Part shown: in pieces, positions 18,268-27,340 of the stretch | How the letters are laid out: each line of letters starts with the position of its first letter | Numbering within the stretch: the stretch's first letter is position 1 | Assembly: GCF_010882175.1 (NCBI RefSeq) | Contig: NZ_WKLH01000002.1 | Coordinates: forward strand, 1,426,001 to 1,490,000 | Reading direction: 5' to 3' | DNA: 64,000 nt | DNA from: Mangrovibacterium lignilyticum | Lineage (GTDB): Bacteria; Bacteroidota; Bacteroidia; Bacteroidales; Prolixibacteraceae | Translations under genes and position numbers: made by a program | Notes under the pieces: model-generated | The model's database searches: none | Seen by the model: only the letters and a program-made list of their open reading frames with translations | Told to the model about the DNA's origin: nothing

Positions 18268-18419
18268 AGTTTCCATTTTAGTTGATTCATATCTCATTTT
18301 AATTCTATCATATTCCATGCCATCTATTTCATTTCTATGCCCTTTTGAGCTCTTCTAAATTTAAAACTTTAAAACTAATCGCCAAAACTTTTTGCTGTAT
18401 CACACAACAGCAAGCAGTT

Positions 18420-19922
18420 TTAGTAAAGCGCTGAATGGCAGGTAGAACAATTCTCTGTTCTCCACTCCTCATCAATATCGACCGGATGTTTAAAATCAAG
18501 CGATTCAAACGATGCGGAATACTGAATACTATCAGGAGTTCCCTGCGCTAAAATATCATGACACAAGTTGCAATCTTTGGAAATAACTTTTCCCGATTCA
18601 GTCGCGTGGCGATCGTTGTGGCACCGAAAACATCCGTCGGTTTCCATATGCCCGATATTATTCGGATAATATTTCCAACTTGCATTCATTTCCGGAAAAA
18701 TATTATTCGCATAATCTTGCTGTATTGTCGCAATTGCCTGATCTACCTCGGCTCTTCTGTTTTCCAAGATATCAGGATCAGTCATCTCATAATATTCATC
18801 CACCTGAGTTTTGATTGCATAAAATGCACTGTCCTTGGTCGGATAGTCCTGGTTAAGCGCCAGCATAGCCAGCAGCTTAATACTTGGCAATGTTTTCGAA
18901 AATTGCCCTTCAGCCATCGATTGATCGATAAAGTTTTGAGGTGCTTTATAATCATGAGACGGCCTGTTATGACAGTCCAAACAATCCATAACACGAGTAT
19001 CGAGCGAATCCAATTCTTCGGCGGTGAGTATATTTTCACTATCGGTATAAATTTCGGTCACGCCTGTTTTGGTATTCGTATATTTCACCCAAGGAATTAC
19101 CTGACGGTTTTCTACCGAAGTTTTATACTCAATTTTCACGTCGGGACTGATGTGCTGGTGAATCCCTTTCTCCATCCCGTGAACCGTATTTTTTGAACTG
19201 GTCTTGATTTGTAAATGAATAATATTTTCCGTGTTCTCATCATCTGCCAGAAAGCTATGCTCAACCCGTAGTTTACGATCATAAAACTTTTCGGGCCAGT
19301 GACATTCTTCGCAGGTTTCGCGCGCAGGACGAAGGTTATGAATTGGTGTTGGGATTGGTGTTGGATACTTGTTGGCCAAAACAGAGTAAACCTGGTACAA
19401 ACCAGACATTTTACTTTTCACATACCAACTTGCACCGGAACCTACGTGACACTCTACGCAGGCCACACGTTCGTGAGCCGAACCATGATAAGTGGTGTAT
19501 TCCGGTTCCATAACCTGATGACATAATTTACCGCAAAACTCAACGGACTCGGTATAATGGAAAGCTTCGTAACTACCAATGGAGGAAATAATCAGCAAAA
19601 AAACCGTTCCAACAATAAATATGATTGAGGCATTACGAACAGCAATATTATTAAAATCGACTATTGGCCAGCTTAACGTTTTCCCTTCAGCTTCAGCTAT
19701 TCGTGCACGTTTTCGATAAATCCTCATTCCAATCGGAATCATAAAAAGACCAACAAACATGAAGATTGGAAGCACGATGTAAATGAACAACCCAATGTAA
19801 GAACCTCCAAATCCGAAAACGGCGTTCAGTACCATTAAAGACAAAATGGAAGCCAGATTAAAAACGGCCAAAAGTGTTCCGGTAATGGAGATCCAATTCT
19901 TAATTGATGCTGGAAGTTTCAT
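18420..19922 (-). CDS. NapC/NirT-like multihaem quinol dehydrogenase
   Basis: A 500-residue membrane-anchored cytochrome. Three hydrophobic helices lie in the first about 120 residues, and the haem domain follows. Seven haem motifs are visible: CGKLCH (a CX3CH form, after the last helix), CVECH, CEECH, CLDCH, CFRCH, CNLCH and CSTCH. The segment with the first motif, C-H-VMEPEYTTY-GSAHERVACVECHVG, is characteristic of NapC/NirT quinol dehydrogenases, which take electrons from menaquinol. Its extra C-terminal haems go beyond the four of NapC and may form an integrated onward wire. It is likely the entry point of the locus. Confidence 0.85.
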   Translation of the reverse strand: MKLPASIKNWISITGTLLAVFNLASILSLMVLNAVFGFGGSYIGLFIYIVLPIFMFVGLFMIPIGMRIYRKRARIAEAEGKTLSWPIVDFNNIAVRNASIIFIVGTVFLLIISSIGSYEAFHYTESVEFCGKLCHQVMEPEYTTYHGSAHERVACVECHVGSGASWYVKSKMSGLYQVYSVLANKYPTPIPTPIHNLRPARETCEECHWPEKFYDRKLRVEHSFLADDENTENIIHLQIKTSSKNTVHGMEKGIHQHISPDVKIEYKTSVENRQVIPWVKYTNTKTGVTEIYTDSENILTAEELDSLDTRVMDCLDCHNRPSHDYKAPQNFIDQSMAEGQFSKTLPSIKLLAMLALNQDYPTKDSAFYAIKTQVDEYYEMTDPDILENRRAEVDQAIATIQQDYANNIFPEMNASWKYYPNNIGHMETDGCFRCHNDRHATESGKVISKDCNLCHDILAQGTPDSIQYSASFESLDFKHPVDIDEEWRTENCSTCHSALY

Positions 19923-20180
19923 AATTTTTAAAATTCAAAGTTTAGATTCACTAGGCCTATACAATGTTGAAGAAAATAAGCAAATAATTCAAGCTAACTG
20001 CCTAATTTATACAGCGTCTACATAAGACACAATAATGAAATTATGCTTACAATTTAAATAAATAAACCCAGATAAAAAACGTTTATAAAACATTCATTAG
20101 AGACTATTAAATAGCACATTAGACACAACAAAATCGCTATCTACAGCAAGTCTTCGACATAGCAAATTCTGCCCATCTCA

Positions 20181-22949
20181 TTAATGAAAGAACATTGAAA
20201 AAGTGATTAATATCACTAACACAATTCCGGTGAACAAGGCTGTGAATCCAAAAATCCGTATCCATTTCATTTTATGAGCCGAAAATTCCTTTTCGACCAT
20301 GTATTCCTCCAGTTTACCTGAACTTTTCAGTTCTTCAAATTCCCGGGGACGCACTGCTTTAAATTCCTTTAAAGAAACATGTCCGGTAAAGATCACGGTA
20401 TCCATTGGGAAAGATTCAGGTCGAAGGTGCGTGTTGAAAAAATGAATAGTAAAAATGAATCCCACAGCGAGCAGCGCTTCGTCACTGTGAATAATTTGAG
20501 CCACATTGATGAGCCACCCCGGGAATATTTGAGTGAAAAATTCGGGGAACCAGAGCATTAAGCCGGTCGAACCGATTACGACAACGCCCCAAAAAACAGC
20601 AAAGTAGTCGAACTTCTCCCAATACGTCCAACGTCCGTAAGAAGGCTTCGGACCAATTCCGGTAAACCACTTTATCGATGCCCAAAAATCCTTAACATCC
20701 TGCTTGTTAAACATCAATGAATCCGGGTTGAAAATAAAGGATCGAAAGCTTTGCCCCTTTTCCTTCTTCGTTTGAATAAGCGAAACCAGATGGTATATAA
20801 AATACCCAAAGGTTGCAATGGCCGCGAAACGATGAATAATTCCGGCGACAAATGCACCGCCAATCAACCGAGCCAGAAATTTAGCCCATTCCATATAAGC
20901 AAACTTCAGCATCATTCCTGTTAAAGCCAACAGAATAAAAGTAATAATGACGCAAATATGGGTTATCCGTTGGCTTTGAGTGAATCGGCGAACGTACACT
21001 TGTTTGCCCTCAATTTTTGCATGCTTCCGGTTTTTAAGCATGACCCCAACCGATCGGGGCAACCACAATAGCGTATGCAGCCCAAAAAATGCGAAAACAC
21101 TGAGTAACAATGAGGTCATCACCCAAAATGTATAATACAACCAAGGGAATTTACTTCTGTTATAATGAGTGGCATGTGTCAGATAACCGGTAAACTTCAT
21201 GTTTGCATCAACATGGCATTTTCGACAAGTCTGAACAATGTTCCGCGGACCAATCATGGAATTCGGATTATCCATGCGCAGAATATTATGAGCGCCGTGA
21301 CAATCGGAACAACGAGCGGCTTGCAAGTATCCTAACTGATAAACTTTACCATGATAGGTTTCCAGGTAAGTTTCGGCAAGTTGCTCATGACACTTTCCAC
21401 ACTGCGCGGTGATCTCTGCCATAAATTTATCCTGATGAACTTCTGAAATATGATGAGCCGTGTGGCACGTTTCGCAAGTCGGAAACTCCATTTTGTCTTT
21501 CGTTTCGTGATAGGCATGATCGCTTTCCCGATATTCATCGTAAATACCTTTATGACAACGTCCACAGGTGGCCGCTAAATTCGCAGGATAAACTGACGAT
21601 CGAGGATCAGATTCCTTTAACTCGGCATGAGCGGTATGACAATCGATGCACACAGCGACAGACAGCAGACCTTTTTCCTGCAAACTCTTCCCATGAACAC
21701 TGGTTGAATAATCAGCCAATGCATTCGACTCTTTAAGTGCAATCCCACCGTTTGCTGCCCTTCCGTCCTTTCTATGGCAATTACCACAGAGCTCGGGAAT
21801 AGACGACCGGAAAACAAGCGAACTTTCATCCGCCTTGTATTTGACCAAATGCGTTCCATGGCAATCGGTACAATACGGAGCATTTTCATCCTTTGCAAAA
21901 TAAGCCTGACCATGACCACTGGAGAAATAAATGTCAGCCTCTTCGGCATGGCAGTTCGAACAATCTACCTTCCCGGCGCTTTCGCATGGTCGCTTCAGGT
22001 TGGCAGTCACATCAGAGTGACACTTCACACATGTAATATTATTGTGTGAGGAACTGGCCAATTCATTCACATCAACCATTAACGAAACCATTGAGTCCCC
22101 CACGGTTTTATGAACGTCTTCCTGTTCATGGCAATTTAAGCAGGTTTTATCGGAGATGGTTTCTAATATATTCTTTAACTCCACTTTGTGCGGGGGATGA
22201 CAATCGGTACAGGCTGGAATGGCACCGGGCTTTTTCTCCCACAGTTCTTTATTGATGATCTTTAAGTGAACATCTTCAATCCGGACATGACACTGCATAC
22301 AGGTTTTAGCGATATTCCGGGGAGAGGTTGTGGAATTCAAATTCGTGTGTGGTAATATCAGGTGATTTCCATGACAGTTGTTACAGGTTGCGGTTACCAT
22401 CAGACCACTCTTAAACAATCCTTTGCCATGAATCCCCTGGCTGTAATTCTCAATAATATTGTGTTCTGAAATGTTATAATTATTGGCAACAGGTGCTCCT
22501 TCCTGGTGACACCGCCCACACAACAGCGGAATGTTCATTTTATACGTTTTGGAACGAGGATCAGCAGACCTCAATATCTGGTGAGTACCATGACAATCTT
22601 TACAGGTCGGAGAATTCTTATCGTTCCGTTTAAACGCGATCCCGTGAATTCCTTTATTAAATTCGACCATCGCTTCGTCGTGACACATCCCACAATCAAC
22701 CGGACTTAAATTCTCGGGATGCGGGTAATCTTCAACAGCAGCGTCGAAATGGCACGAGGCACATTCAATCTGTTCGTGTACTGAATTCTTCAGTGCATCC
22801 GGACGGATATACCGGGACACTTTCCGCCCTGCTTTCTCGGCATCGAGTTCCGGATCATCGTGACATATAAAGCAATCTTCGTCCGATTGTCCGTGGACAG
22901 AACTCAAGCCTCCCAAAAGAACAAAAAGTAACACCTGAACTATTTTCAT
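20181..22949 (-). CDS. 19-haem cytochrome c fused to a cytochrome b561-like membrane domain
   Basis: A 922-residue protein from the ATG at 22949, which starts the signal peptide (MKIVQVLLFVLLGGLSSVHG); the frame extends 19 codons upstream. Residues about 25-630 hold 19 CXXCH sites. The periplasmic part is internally repeated: blocks of the type HG-CxxCHGTH, (I)PxLCGxCH, Y-S-HGK, V-xCxxCH and CGRCH/CMQCH occur about three times. The last about 290 residues form a cytochrome b561/formate-dehydrogenase-gamma-like domain with several helices and His residues (RFTQSQRITH, IHRFAA, IYHL, IHSDEALL, FTIHFFNTHLRP). The fusion would couple a membrane b-haem quinol site directly to a long periplasmic haem chain. 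I know of no characterised homologue with this layout. Confidence 0.88.
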   Translation of the reverse strand: MKIVQVLLFVLLGGLSSVHGQSDEDCFICHDDPELDAEKAGRKVSRYIRPDALKNSVHEQIECASCHFDAAVEDYPHPENLSPVDCGMCHDEAMVEFNKGIHGIAFKRNDKNSPTCKDCHGTHQILRSADPRSKTYKMNIPLLCGRCHQEGAPVANNYNISEHNIIENYSQGIHGKGLFKSGLMVTATCNNCHGNHLILPHTNLNSTTSPRNIAKTCMQCHVRIEDVHLKIINKELWEKKPGAIPACTDCHPPHKVELKNILETISDKTCLNCHEQEDVHKTVGDSMVSLMVDVNELASSSHNNITCVKCHSDVTANLKRPCESAGKVDCSNCHAEEADIYFSSGHGQAYFAKDENAPYCTDCHGTHLVKYKADESSLVFRSSIPELCGNCHRKDGRAANGGIALKESNALADYSTSVHGKSLQEKGLLSVAVCIDCHTAHAELKESDPRSSVYPANLAATCGRCHKGIYDEYRESDHAYHETKDKMEFPTCETCHTAHHISEVHQDKFMAEITAQCGKCHEQLAETYLETYHGKVYQLGYLQAARCSDCHGAHNILRMDNPNSMIGPRNIVQTCRKCHVDANMKFTGYLTHATHYNRSKFPWLYYTFWVMTSLLLSVFAFFGLHTLLWLPRSVGVMLKNRKHAKIEGKQVYVRRFTQSQRITHICVIITFILLALTGMMLKFAYMEWAKFLARLIGGAFVAGIIHRFAAIATFGYFIYHLVSLIQTKKEKGQSFRSFIFNPDSLMFNKQDVKDFWASIKWFTGIGPKPSYGRWTYWEKFDYFAVFWGVVVIGSTGLMLWFPEFFTQIFPGWLINVAQIIHSDEALLAVGFIFTIHFFNTHLRPESFPMDTVIFTGHVSLKEFKAVRPREFEELKSSGKLEEYMVEKEFSAHKMKWIRIFGFTALFTGIVLVILITFSMFFH

Positions 22950-23098
22950 AATTCCGATATTACTTTTCGCTGGCAGCCGTTTAAAATCGTTACAATATGC
23001 TCCCATAATCGGTGTAAATTATTTTTCCCTACACCTCAATCTCTCTCCTCAAGTTATATTCTACATTCAGTTACTTGTTATTGAAAATCAACCTGATG

Positions 23099-23746
23099 CT
23101 ATTTTGTCCCGTTAGATCCATTGTTTCCCGTTACGTGGTGCCAACCTGTTACAATACTTTTGAAATTATCGAGCGGATTTTTACCAATAGACGCAATATA
23201 CAGATGAATAATCAAGAAAATCGAGATGAAAAATCCTAAGGCTGAATGAAAGACGGCAGTCATAAATATCCCGCTCACGTTATAAACCTTTTCGATAATC
23301 AGTTCCGGAAACAAAAGTGCAAACCCGGTGATGATCACACAAGGAACAGCCAGATACATGGTTAATATGTATGTATACTTTTGCAAAGGGTTGAATTTTC
23401 TTTTTTCAGATAAAGGATATGGAGCTTTCATTCCGTGAAACATTCCCCAAGCATAATAATAGGCTTGCTTAATCGGTCGTTTCAGAAATGCTTTCGGCTT
23501 TACAATGTAGAACTTCCCATTCTTTGTAAACATGTTTCCAAAGAAATATAAGAGATAATTTAAAGTCACTGTAACACCGGCAGCATTATGAATATCAATC
23601 GCTTTATCAAAAGGAACGACAAACCAGGACTCAACTCCTGACTGCAAACTAATTCCTGTAATTATTAGGAGAATAATGCCAATAGCATTGATCGCATGCC
23701 AAATTCTTAGCCAAAGTGGATAATAGTATATCTTATCGGTTGCCAT
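23099..23746 (-). CDS. Cytochrome b561/FdnI-like membrane subunit
   Basis: A 215-residue membrane protein with four helices and the His residues expected for two b haems (RIWHAIN near residue 16, DIHNAAG, VFHSALG and IIHLYIA). It resembles the gamma subunit of formate dehydrogenases and hydrogenases. The ATG at 23746 is preferred, 5 bp after the stop of the heptahaem gene; the longer frame overlaps that gene. Tight spacing indicates a two-subunit unit: a membrane-anchored heptahaem cytochrome plus its b-type quinone-reactive partner. Confidence 0.85.
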   Translation of the reverse strand: MATDKIYYYPLWLRIWHAINAIGIILLIITGISLQSGVESWFVVPFDKAIDIHNAAGVTVTLNYLLYFFGNMFTKNGKFYIVKPKAFLKRPIKQAYYYAWGMFHGMKAPYPLSEKRKFNPLQKYTYILTMYLAVPCVIITGFALLFPELIIEKVYNVSGIFMTAVFHSALGFFISIFLIIHLYIASIGKNPLDNFKSIVTGWHHVTGNNGSNGTK

Positions 23747-23751
23747 TTCTT

Positions 23752-24681
23752 CTATTTTTTTAGAATTCTGAAAATTACATGAACTAAAACTCCTCCAAGT
23801 ACACAAATCAATATCACCACACTCAGCCACTGCAAGAAAGGCACCTGGTGTGTACCAATCACATAGGAATCATTGGATATGATATTTCCCAGGACCCCTT
23901 CACTACGCTTCTGAAGGTTTTCATATTTGTAAAGAGATGCCTTTAACTTGGAATTGCCCGAGTGGCATTCAATACAATTCCGCACAGCCTGTGTCTTAGG
24001 TCGAATATTGTGAGAAACCATTAAACTATCAGTGACATCAGTATGACACTCAATGCAGCGAACATTTTCAAAGTGCAGTTGCTGATTGGGCAACCAGCGG
24101 TGAACCTGAACCAACTCTGGCTTTTCACGCCCTGCAACCATTTCGTAACGCTGCATATTGGCATGACAAGTCAAACACATCTTATTGCTGTAGTCGACAA
24201 TTTCCTTAACATTCTCGGCAGTACGGGCAATTGGTCTATAGGTGTGTTGGTCGTGACATTTAGAACAGTTAAAACTCTCTCCATAGGCGTCGAAGTGTAC
24301 ACTTTTCTGTACTTCCTCATCAATGCGTTCAAATTGATACGAAGCAAACGTCTCATCACCTCCGTGGCAGTCTAAACATGTTGCCAAGGGCTCCAATTTT
24401 AGATTCGCTTGATGGGGATATGTCGAATACTCATAGGAATGACAATCCGTACAATCAAATACCTGGTGAACACCAGTTCGCATAGCGACAGTGTCCAACA
24501 CATAATAGGGGTTCATCATTCGCTTCTCTTCGCGATCCATCAACTCGTTATGGAACGAATATGAAGTGTTCGAGTGACATTTTAAACACTGATGCTCTTT
24601 CGGATCATCGTAGTATTGCGCTTTCGCCTGCGTTAGCGATCCAAGGCAAGTAGCTAATAATATTATCAATAAAATCCTCAT
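23752..24681 (-). CDS. Membrane-anchored heptahaem cytochrome c
   Basis: A 309-residue protein with an N-terminal signal peptide (MRILLIILLATCLGSLTQAKAQ), seven CXXCH sites (CLKCH, CTDCH, CLDCH, CSKCH, CLTCH, CIECH, CIECH) and one C-terminal transmembrane helix (about residues 283-303) ending in RILKK, so the haem domain faces the periplasm. Additional lone His residues between the motifs could act as distal ligands. It directly precedes the b-type subunit. No catalytic motif of the NrfA, octahaem or HAO enzymes is apparent; an electron-transfer role is more likely. Confidence 0.85.
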   Translation of the reverse strand: MRILLIILLATCLGSLTQAKAQYYDDPKEHQCLKCHSNTSYSFHNELMDREEKRMMNPYYVLDTVAMRTGVHQVFDCTDCHSYEYSTYPHQANLKLEPLATCLDCHGGDETFASYQFERIDEEVQKSVHFDAYGESFNCSKCHDQHTYRPIARTAENVKEIVDYSNKMCLTCHANMQRYEMVAGREKPELVQVHRWLPNQQLHFENVRCIECHTDVTDSLMVSHNIRPKTQAVRNCIECHSGNSKLKASLYKYENLQKRSEGVLGNIISNDSYVIGTHQVPFLQWLSVVILICVLGGVLVHVIFRILKK

Positions 24682-24765
24682 TGATGCTTCGTTTATTTAA
24701 TTGGTTTCAGCTTGTAATATCTTTTTATTTTCTTTTGTCTCTTTTTCTGAACTGCCTTTCAGCTA

Positions 24766-24802
24766 AAAATGGTAATACCTCACTAGTAGATATTACCATT
24801 TT
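24766..24802 (-). terminator. Terminator after the DUF5777 gene
   Basis: Perfect 12-bp stem AAAATGGTAATA (24766-24777) with TATTACCATTTT (24791-24802), 13-nt loop, then T5 on the minus strand. It ends the unit made up of the hexahaem, monohaem and DUF5777 genes. Confidence 0.7.
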
Positions 24803-24823
24803 CAAATAATAAACTCAACTAGC

Positions 24824-25693
24824 TTACCACATCCACAAACGGGTAATAGTGAATCCAATAGCAAAATTATCTTTCGAAATCGACCTGCTATTATTAATCA
24901 TTGTGTTCTGCTGCAAAATACTACCGGAGTTACCCGCATAGATTGAGAAAATGTGGGTATAAGTAGATATTTCATAACCGAATGCCAAAGTTGGTTTTGG
25001 CTTATATTGCGGGTTATACGAAGCCTGCTCTGAAATCTTATCAATACTCAAAGGAGCATCATAAGTACAAAGAATTGCTCCTTGCGGAGTTACTTTAATT
25101 CGCCCGTTAATATGCAATCCAACGCGGTCATGATCATAGTATTCGTTTACCAGGTTTGCATGTGAGAAGCTCACTGCTCCTTGCAAAGAAAGCCAATCAG
25201 TAAATTTACGTCCAACGATAAGTTGGCTGAAATAACTGAAACGCTCATTAAACTCAATTCCTCCATTTACGGCGTCCTTGTTTCTACCGTCAATACCCAT
25301 ATTACCATATAGTGTGACAAACACCGGAATTTTATTGCTTGCGGTTTGTGAAAGAACATTCCATTTCAAGTTAAAATCCGGAGTCATCCGATACCTTGAA
25401 ATACCTGCGCCAATCTGTACATTCTCCACAGGCACATAATTTAATGCCAAGCGAATGTCAGAAGCAGAGCTGTAGACACCCCACAAATCCGAATGACCAT
25501 TCTCAATCGTACCAAATTTGTGTTGAATTGCAAATTCCAAGGTTTTGGCTGACGGAATATAGGAAGTCTGATTATCAATAATCATAGAACCGGCAAAAAC
25601 ATCGGTAACAGGACTATCACTCTCTTCTTCCTGAGCCCACAAATTAGTGCAAATCAACAGACTCAATAGAATGAATAATATTTTATATTTCAT
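24824..25693 (-). CDS. DUF5777-family outer-membrane beta-barrel
   Basis: A 289-residue protein from the ATG at 25693, where the signal peptide starts (MKYKILFILLSLLICTNLWAQ). The mature part is a run of alternating amphipathic strands (for example LEFAIQHKFGTI, IRLALNYVPVENVQIGAGISR, LTFGYEISTYTHIFSIYAGNS-like segments) ending in an aromatic residue (RLWMW), typical of outer-membrane barrels. It carries no CXXCH. DUF5777 is a Bacteroidota family of unknown role. Placed between haem lipoproteins and periplasmic cytochromes, it may be a pore or sheath for an electron-conducting complex (inference). Confidence 0.75.
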   Translation of the reverse strand: MKYKILFILLSLLICTNLWAQEEESDSPVTDVFAGSMIIDNQTSYIPSAKTLEFAIQHKFGTIENGHSDLWGVYSSASDIRLALNYVPVENVQIGAGISRYRMTPDFNLKWNVLSQTASNKIPVFVTLYGNMGIDGRNKDAVNGGIEFNERFSYFSQLIVGRKFTDWLSLQGAVSFSHANLVNEYYDHDRVGLHINGRIKVTPQGAILCTYDAPLSIDKISEQASYNPQYKPKPTLAFGYEISTYTHIFSIYAGNSGSILQQNTMINNSRSISKDNFAIGFTITRLWMW

Positions 25694-25716
25694 AGTTTGA
25701 TTTCTTTTAATTTCCA

Positions 25717-26106
25717 CTAATTATTTTCAGCTCCCTGTTCAACCCAAACCCTAATGTATTCCACGTCAGCGGCTGAAAGATGTCGTTGAGTGTGACTATT
25801 CGAATCTGGACCTACGTGAGTTATGATATAACTCTGCTCAGGATTGGCTTCATCAATATATTTCGATCCTTTAAGGCTTTGATATGCATTTGCCTCCGTC
25901 AAATCAGGAGCCTGACTTCCGGGCTTATGACATTGTATACACTGTGGCGAGCCAGACGAAAAGATAGGAAGAATGTCCGTTCCAAAACTAACTGGTTCGT
26001 CAGTTGGAATATCCGGTATCTCGTCTGCAGGTATAAACTCGTACTCGCAAGCAGTAAACATCATCCCCAAAAGAGCAGCAAAAAGATATAATTTATATTT
26101 TTTCAT
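25717..26106 (-). CDS. Monohaem cytochrome c lipoprotein
   Basis: A 129-residue lipoprotein: signal peptide ending in FTAC (Cys20), then an acidic stretch (EYEFIPADEIPDIPTDEP) that could act as a surface-export signal of Bacteroidota lipoproteins. One CXXCH (CIQCH) is followed by the class-I-like end LSAADVEYIRVWVEQGA. It ends 23 bp before the DUF5777 start. It may sit on either face of the outer membrane. Confidence 0.78.
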   Translation of the reverse strand: MKKYKLYLFAALLGMMFTACEYEFIPADEIPDIPTDEPVSFGTDILPIFSSGSPQCIQCHKPGSQAPDLTEANAYQSLKGSKYIDEANPEQSYIITHVGPDSNSHTQRHLSAADVEYIRVWVEQGAENN

Positions 26107-26135
26107 ATTCGAAACTTTTGCTTTTTAAATAGTTA

Positions 26136-26169
26136 AAAAAAAGCTTCTGTTTTGCAAGAAGCTTTTTTT
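26136..26169 (-). terminator. Terminator-like hairpin between the hexahaem and monohaem genes
   Basis: Perfect 13-bp stem, A7-GCTTCT (26136-26148) with AGAAGC-T7 (26157-26169), 8-nt loop. It lies 17 bp after the hexahaem stop and 30 bp before the monohaem start, so expression of the downstream genes could be lower than that of the hexahaem protein. Confidence 0.75.
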
Positions 26170-26185
26170 ATATATCAACCTTCTC

Positions 26186-27202
26186 TTATTGGAGAGCTTC
26201 AATCGTATTCTTTAGGATGGCAATCACATAATCTGGGTTATGTGCTCCCTCACTCTTATCTTCTTCAACAGCGATATAGTTATAGAAGCCACGAGCAACA
26301 TTGACAGGATATGTGCCGGTAATAACGTGTCCATCATCACCAAGTACTCCTTCAGTTACGAGAATGGCAGCAAGCTCATCCATAAGGCCTTCAATTTCAG
26401 TTTGCTTTCCGTTGATATCAAAATCATCAACTTCTCCGTGGCATTGGGCACAAGCATCTAAATAAGGCTCAGCAAATGTGTGTGCTCCCTCGTACATGTG
26501 ACAAGTAGTACATCCGGCAGTTGCGTGTGTAGCAGCACCAACACCCGGAACAGTTGCTGTTCCGTCAAACTTGTACAAACCAATCCCCATTAAAAGGGTT
26601 CCCTGAGGACCATGGTGTGGACCATAGTGAGAACTTGTAATTTCAAAATTACCATCACCATCAGGCGTTGGAGCGGCGGTTCTAGGTTGGTGACAATTTG
26701 CACACAAATTAGATGCATTTCCATAGTCGATCGTAATTGTTGGATCAATAATCAACTCAACAGGATCTGTAGTCCGAACAAATACGGCGTTGCCGTCCTC
26801 ATCCTGGAAGGTCGGCATATCTCCATGCGAGTGACAAGCATTACAAGTTATAGAATTTGAACTGGTAGTTGTGTCCGCAGCAGAGGTTTCAATAAAGGTT
26901 ATGAAGCCTTCATTGGAGTGGCAACGAGAGCAAGATTCTCTCCCTCCCGCATATGCAAACGAAGTACCGGTAGCGTGAAGCGAAGATGCAAGTTCTGATT
27001 TGATTGGATCAACGACTGTCGTACTATGGCACTCCATACAAAATGCAGTTCCATCGGCACCATCAGCACCATCGACACCATCAGCACCAGCTGTACCATC
27101 TTGTCCATCCAGCCCTGCCGGACCTTCTTTCACACATGAGGGGATAACAAACAGCAACAATGCTGCAATTGTCAACAAGCGAATTATTGTTCTGATTTTC
27201 AT
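26186..27202 (-). CDS. Hexahaem cytochrome lipoprotein with a collagen-like N-terminus
   Basis: A 338-residue lipoprotein starting at the ATG 27202 (the frame also opens at an upstream GTG). The lipobox is VIPSC (Cys21). Directly after it comes a collagen-like Gly-X-Y run, GPAGLDGQDG..GADG.DGADGADGT (about residues 25-49), then six CXXCH sites: CMECH, CSRCH, CNACH, CANCH, CTTCH and CAQCH. Collagen-like stalks often lift domains off the membrane, so this looks like an outer-membrane-attached, possibly surface-exposed haem protein, the outermost carrier or a terminal reductase. It is the first structural gene after the regulator. Confidence 0.8.
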   Translation of the reverse strand: MKIRTIIRLLTIAALLLFVIPSCVKEGPAGLDGQDGTAGADGVDGADGADGTAFCMECHSTTVVDPIKSELASSLHATGTSFAYAGGRESCSRCHSNEGFITFIETSAADTTTSSNSITCNACHSHGDMPTFQDEDGNAVFVRTTDPVELIIDPTITIDYGNASNLCANCHQPRTAAPTPDGDGNFEITSSHYGPHHGPQGTLLMGIGLYKFDGTATVPGVGAATHATAGCTTCHMYEGAHTFAEPYLDACAQCHGEVDDFDINGKQTEIEGLMDELAAILVTEGVLGDDGHVITGTYPVNVARGFYNYIAVEEDKSEGAHNPDYVIAILKNTIEALQ

Positions 27203-27326
27203 AGTATAAGGTTTTAACACTTCAATTAATTCAAACTCTATAATCAGGTTAGATTACAGGGTTTAAAGTTATAATTGAAAATAATTCCGTTACTATGAGA
27301 ACAGGTGATATAAGGAGCAGTAAAAA

Positions 27327-27340
27327 TTGACATATGTCAA
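27327..27340. promoter_or_regulatory. Perfect FNR-like palindrome upstream of the hexahaem operon
   Basis: TTGACATATGTCAA is a perfect 14-bp palindrome and fits the FNR/DNR-type form TTGAY-N4-RTCAA. It lies immediately after the stop of the Crp/Fnr-type gene and about 125 bp upstream of the hexahaem cytochrome start, placing it where an activator could act. The adjacent regulator is the obvious candidate to bind it (inference). Confidence 0.6.

Noticed and set aside
18558-19196. 212-codon plus-strand frame inside the NapC-like gene
   Set aside because: Shadow of a haem-protein gene with clear CXXCH motifs on the other strand.
23034-23098. TTGAAAATCAA near 23082 as a second FNR-type site
   Set aside because: Half-sites are separated by three bases, not the four to six of FNR/CRP sites, and it lies within a coding end region.
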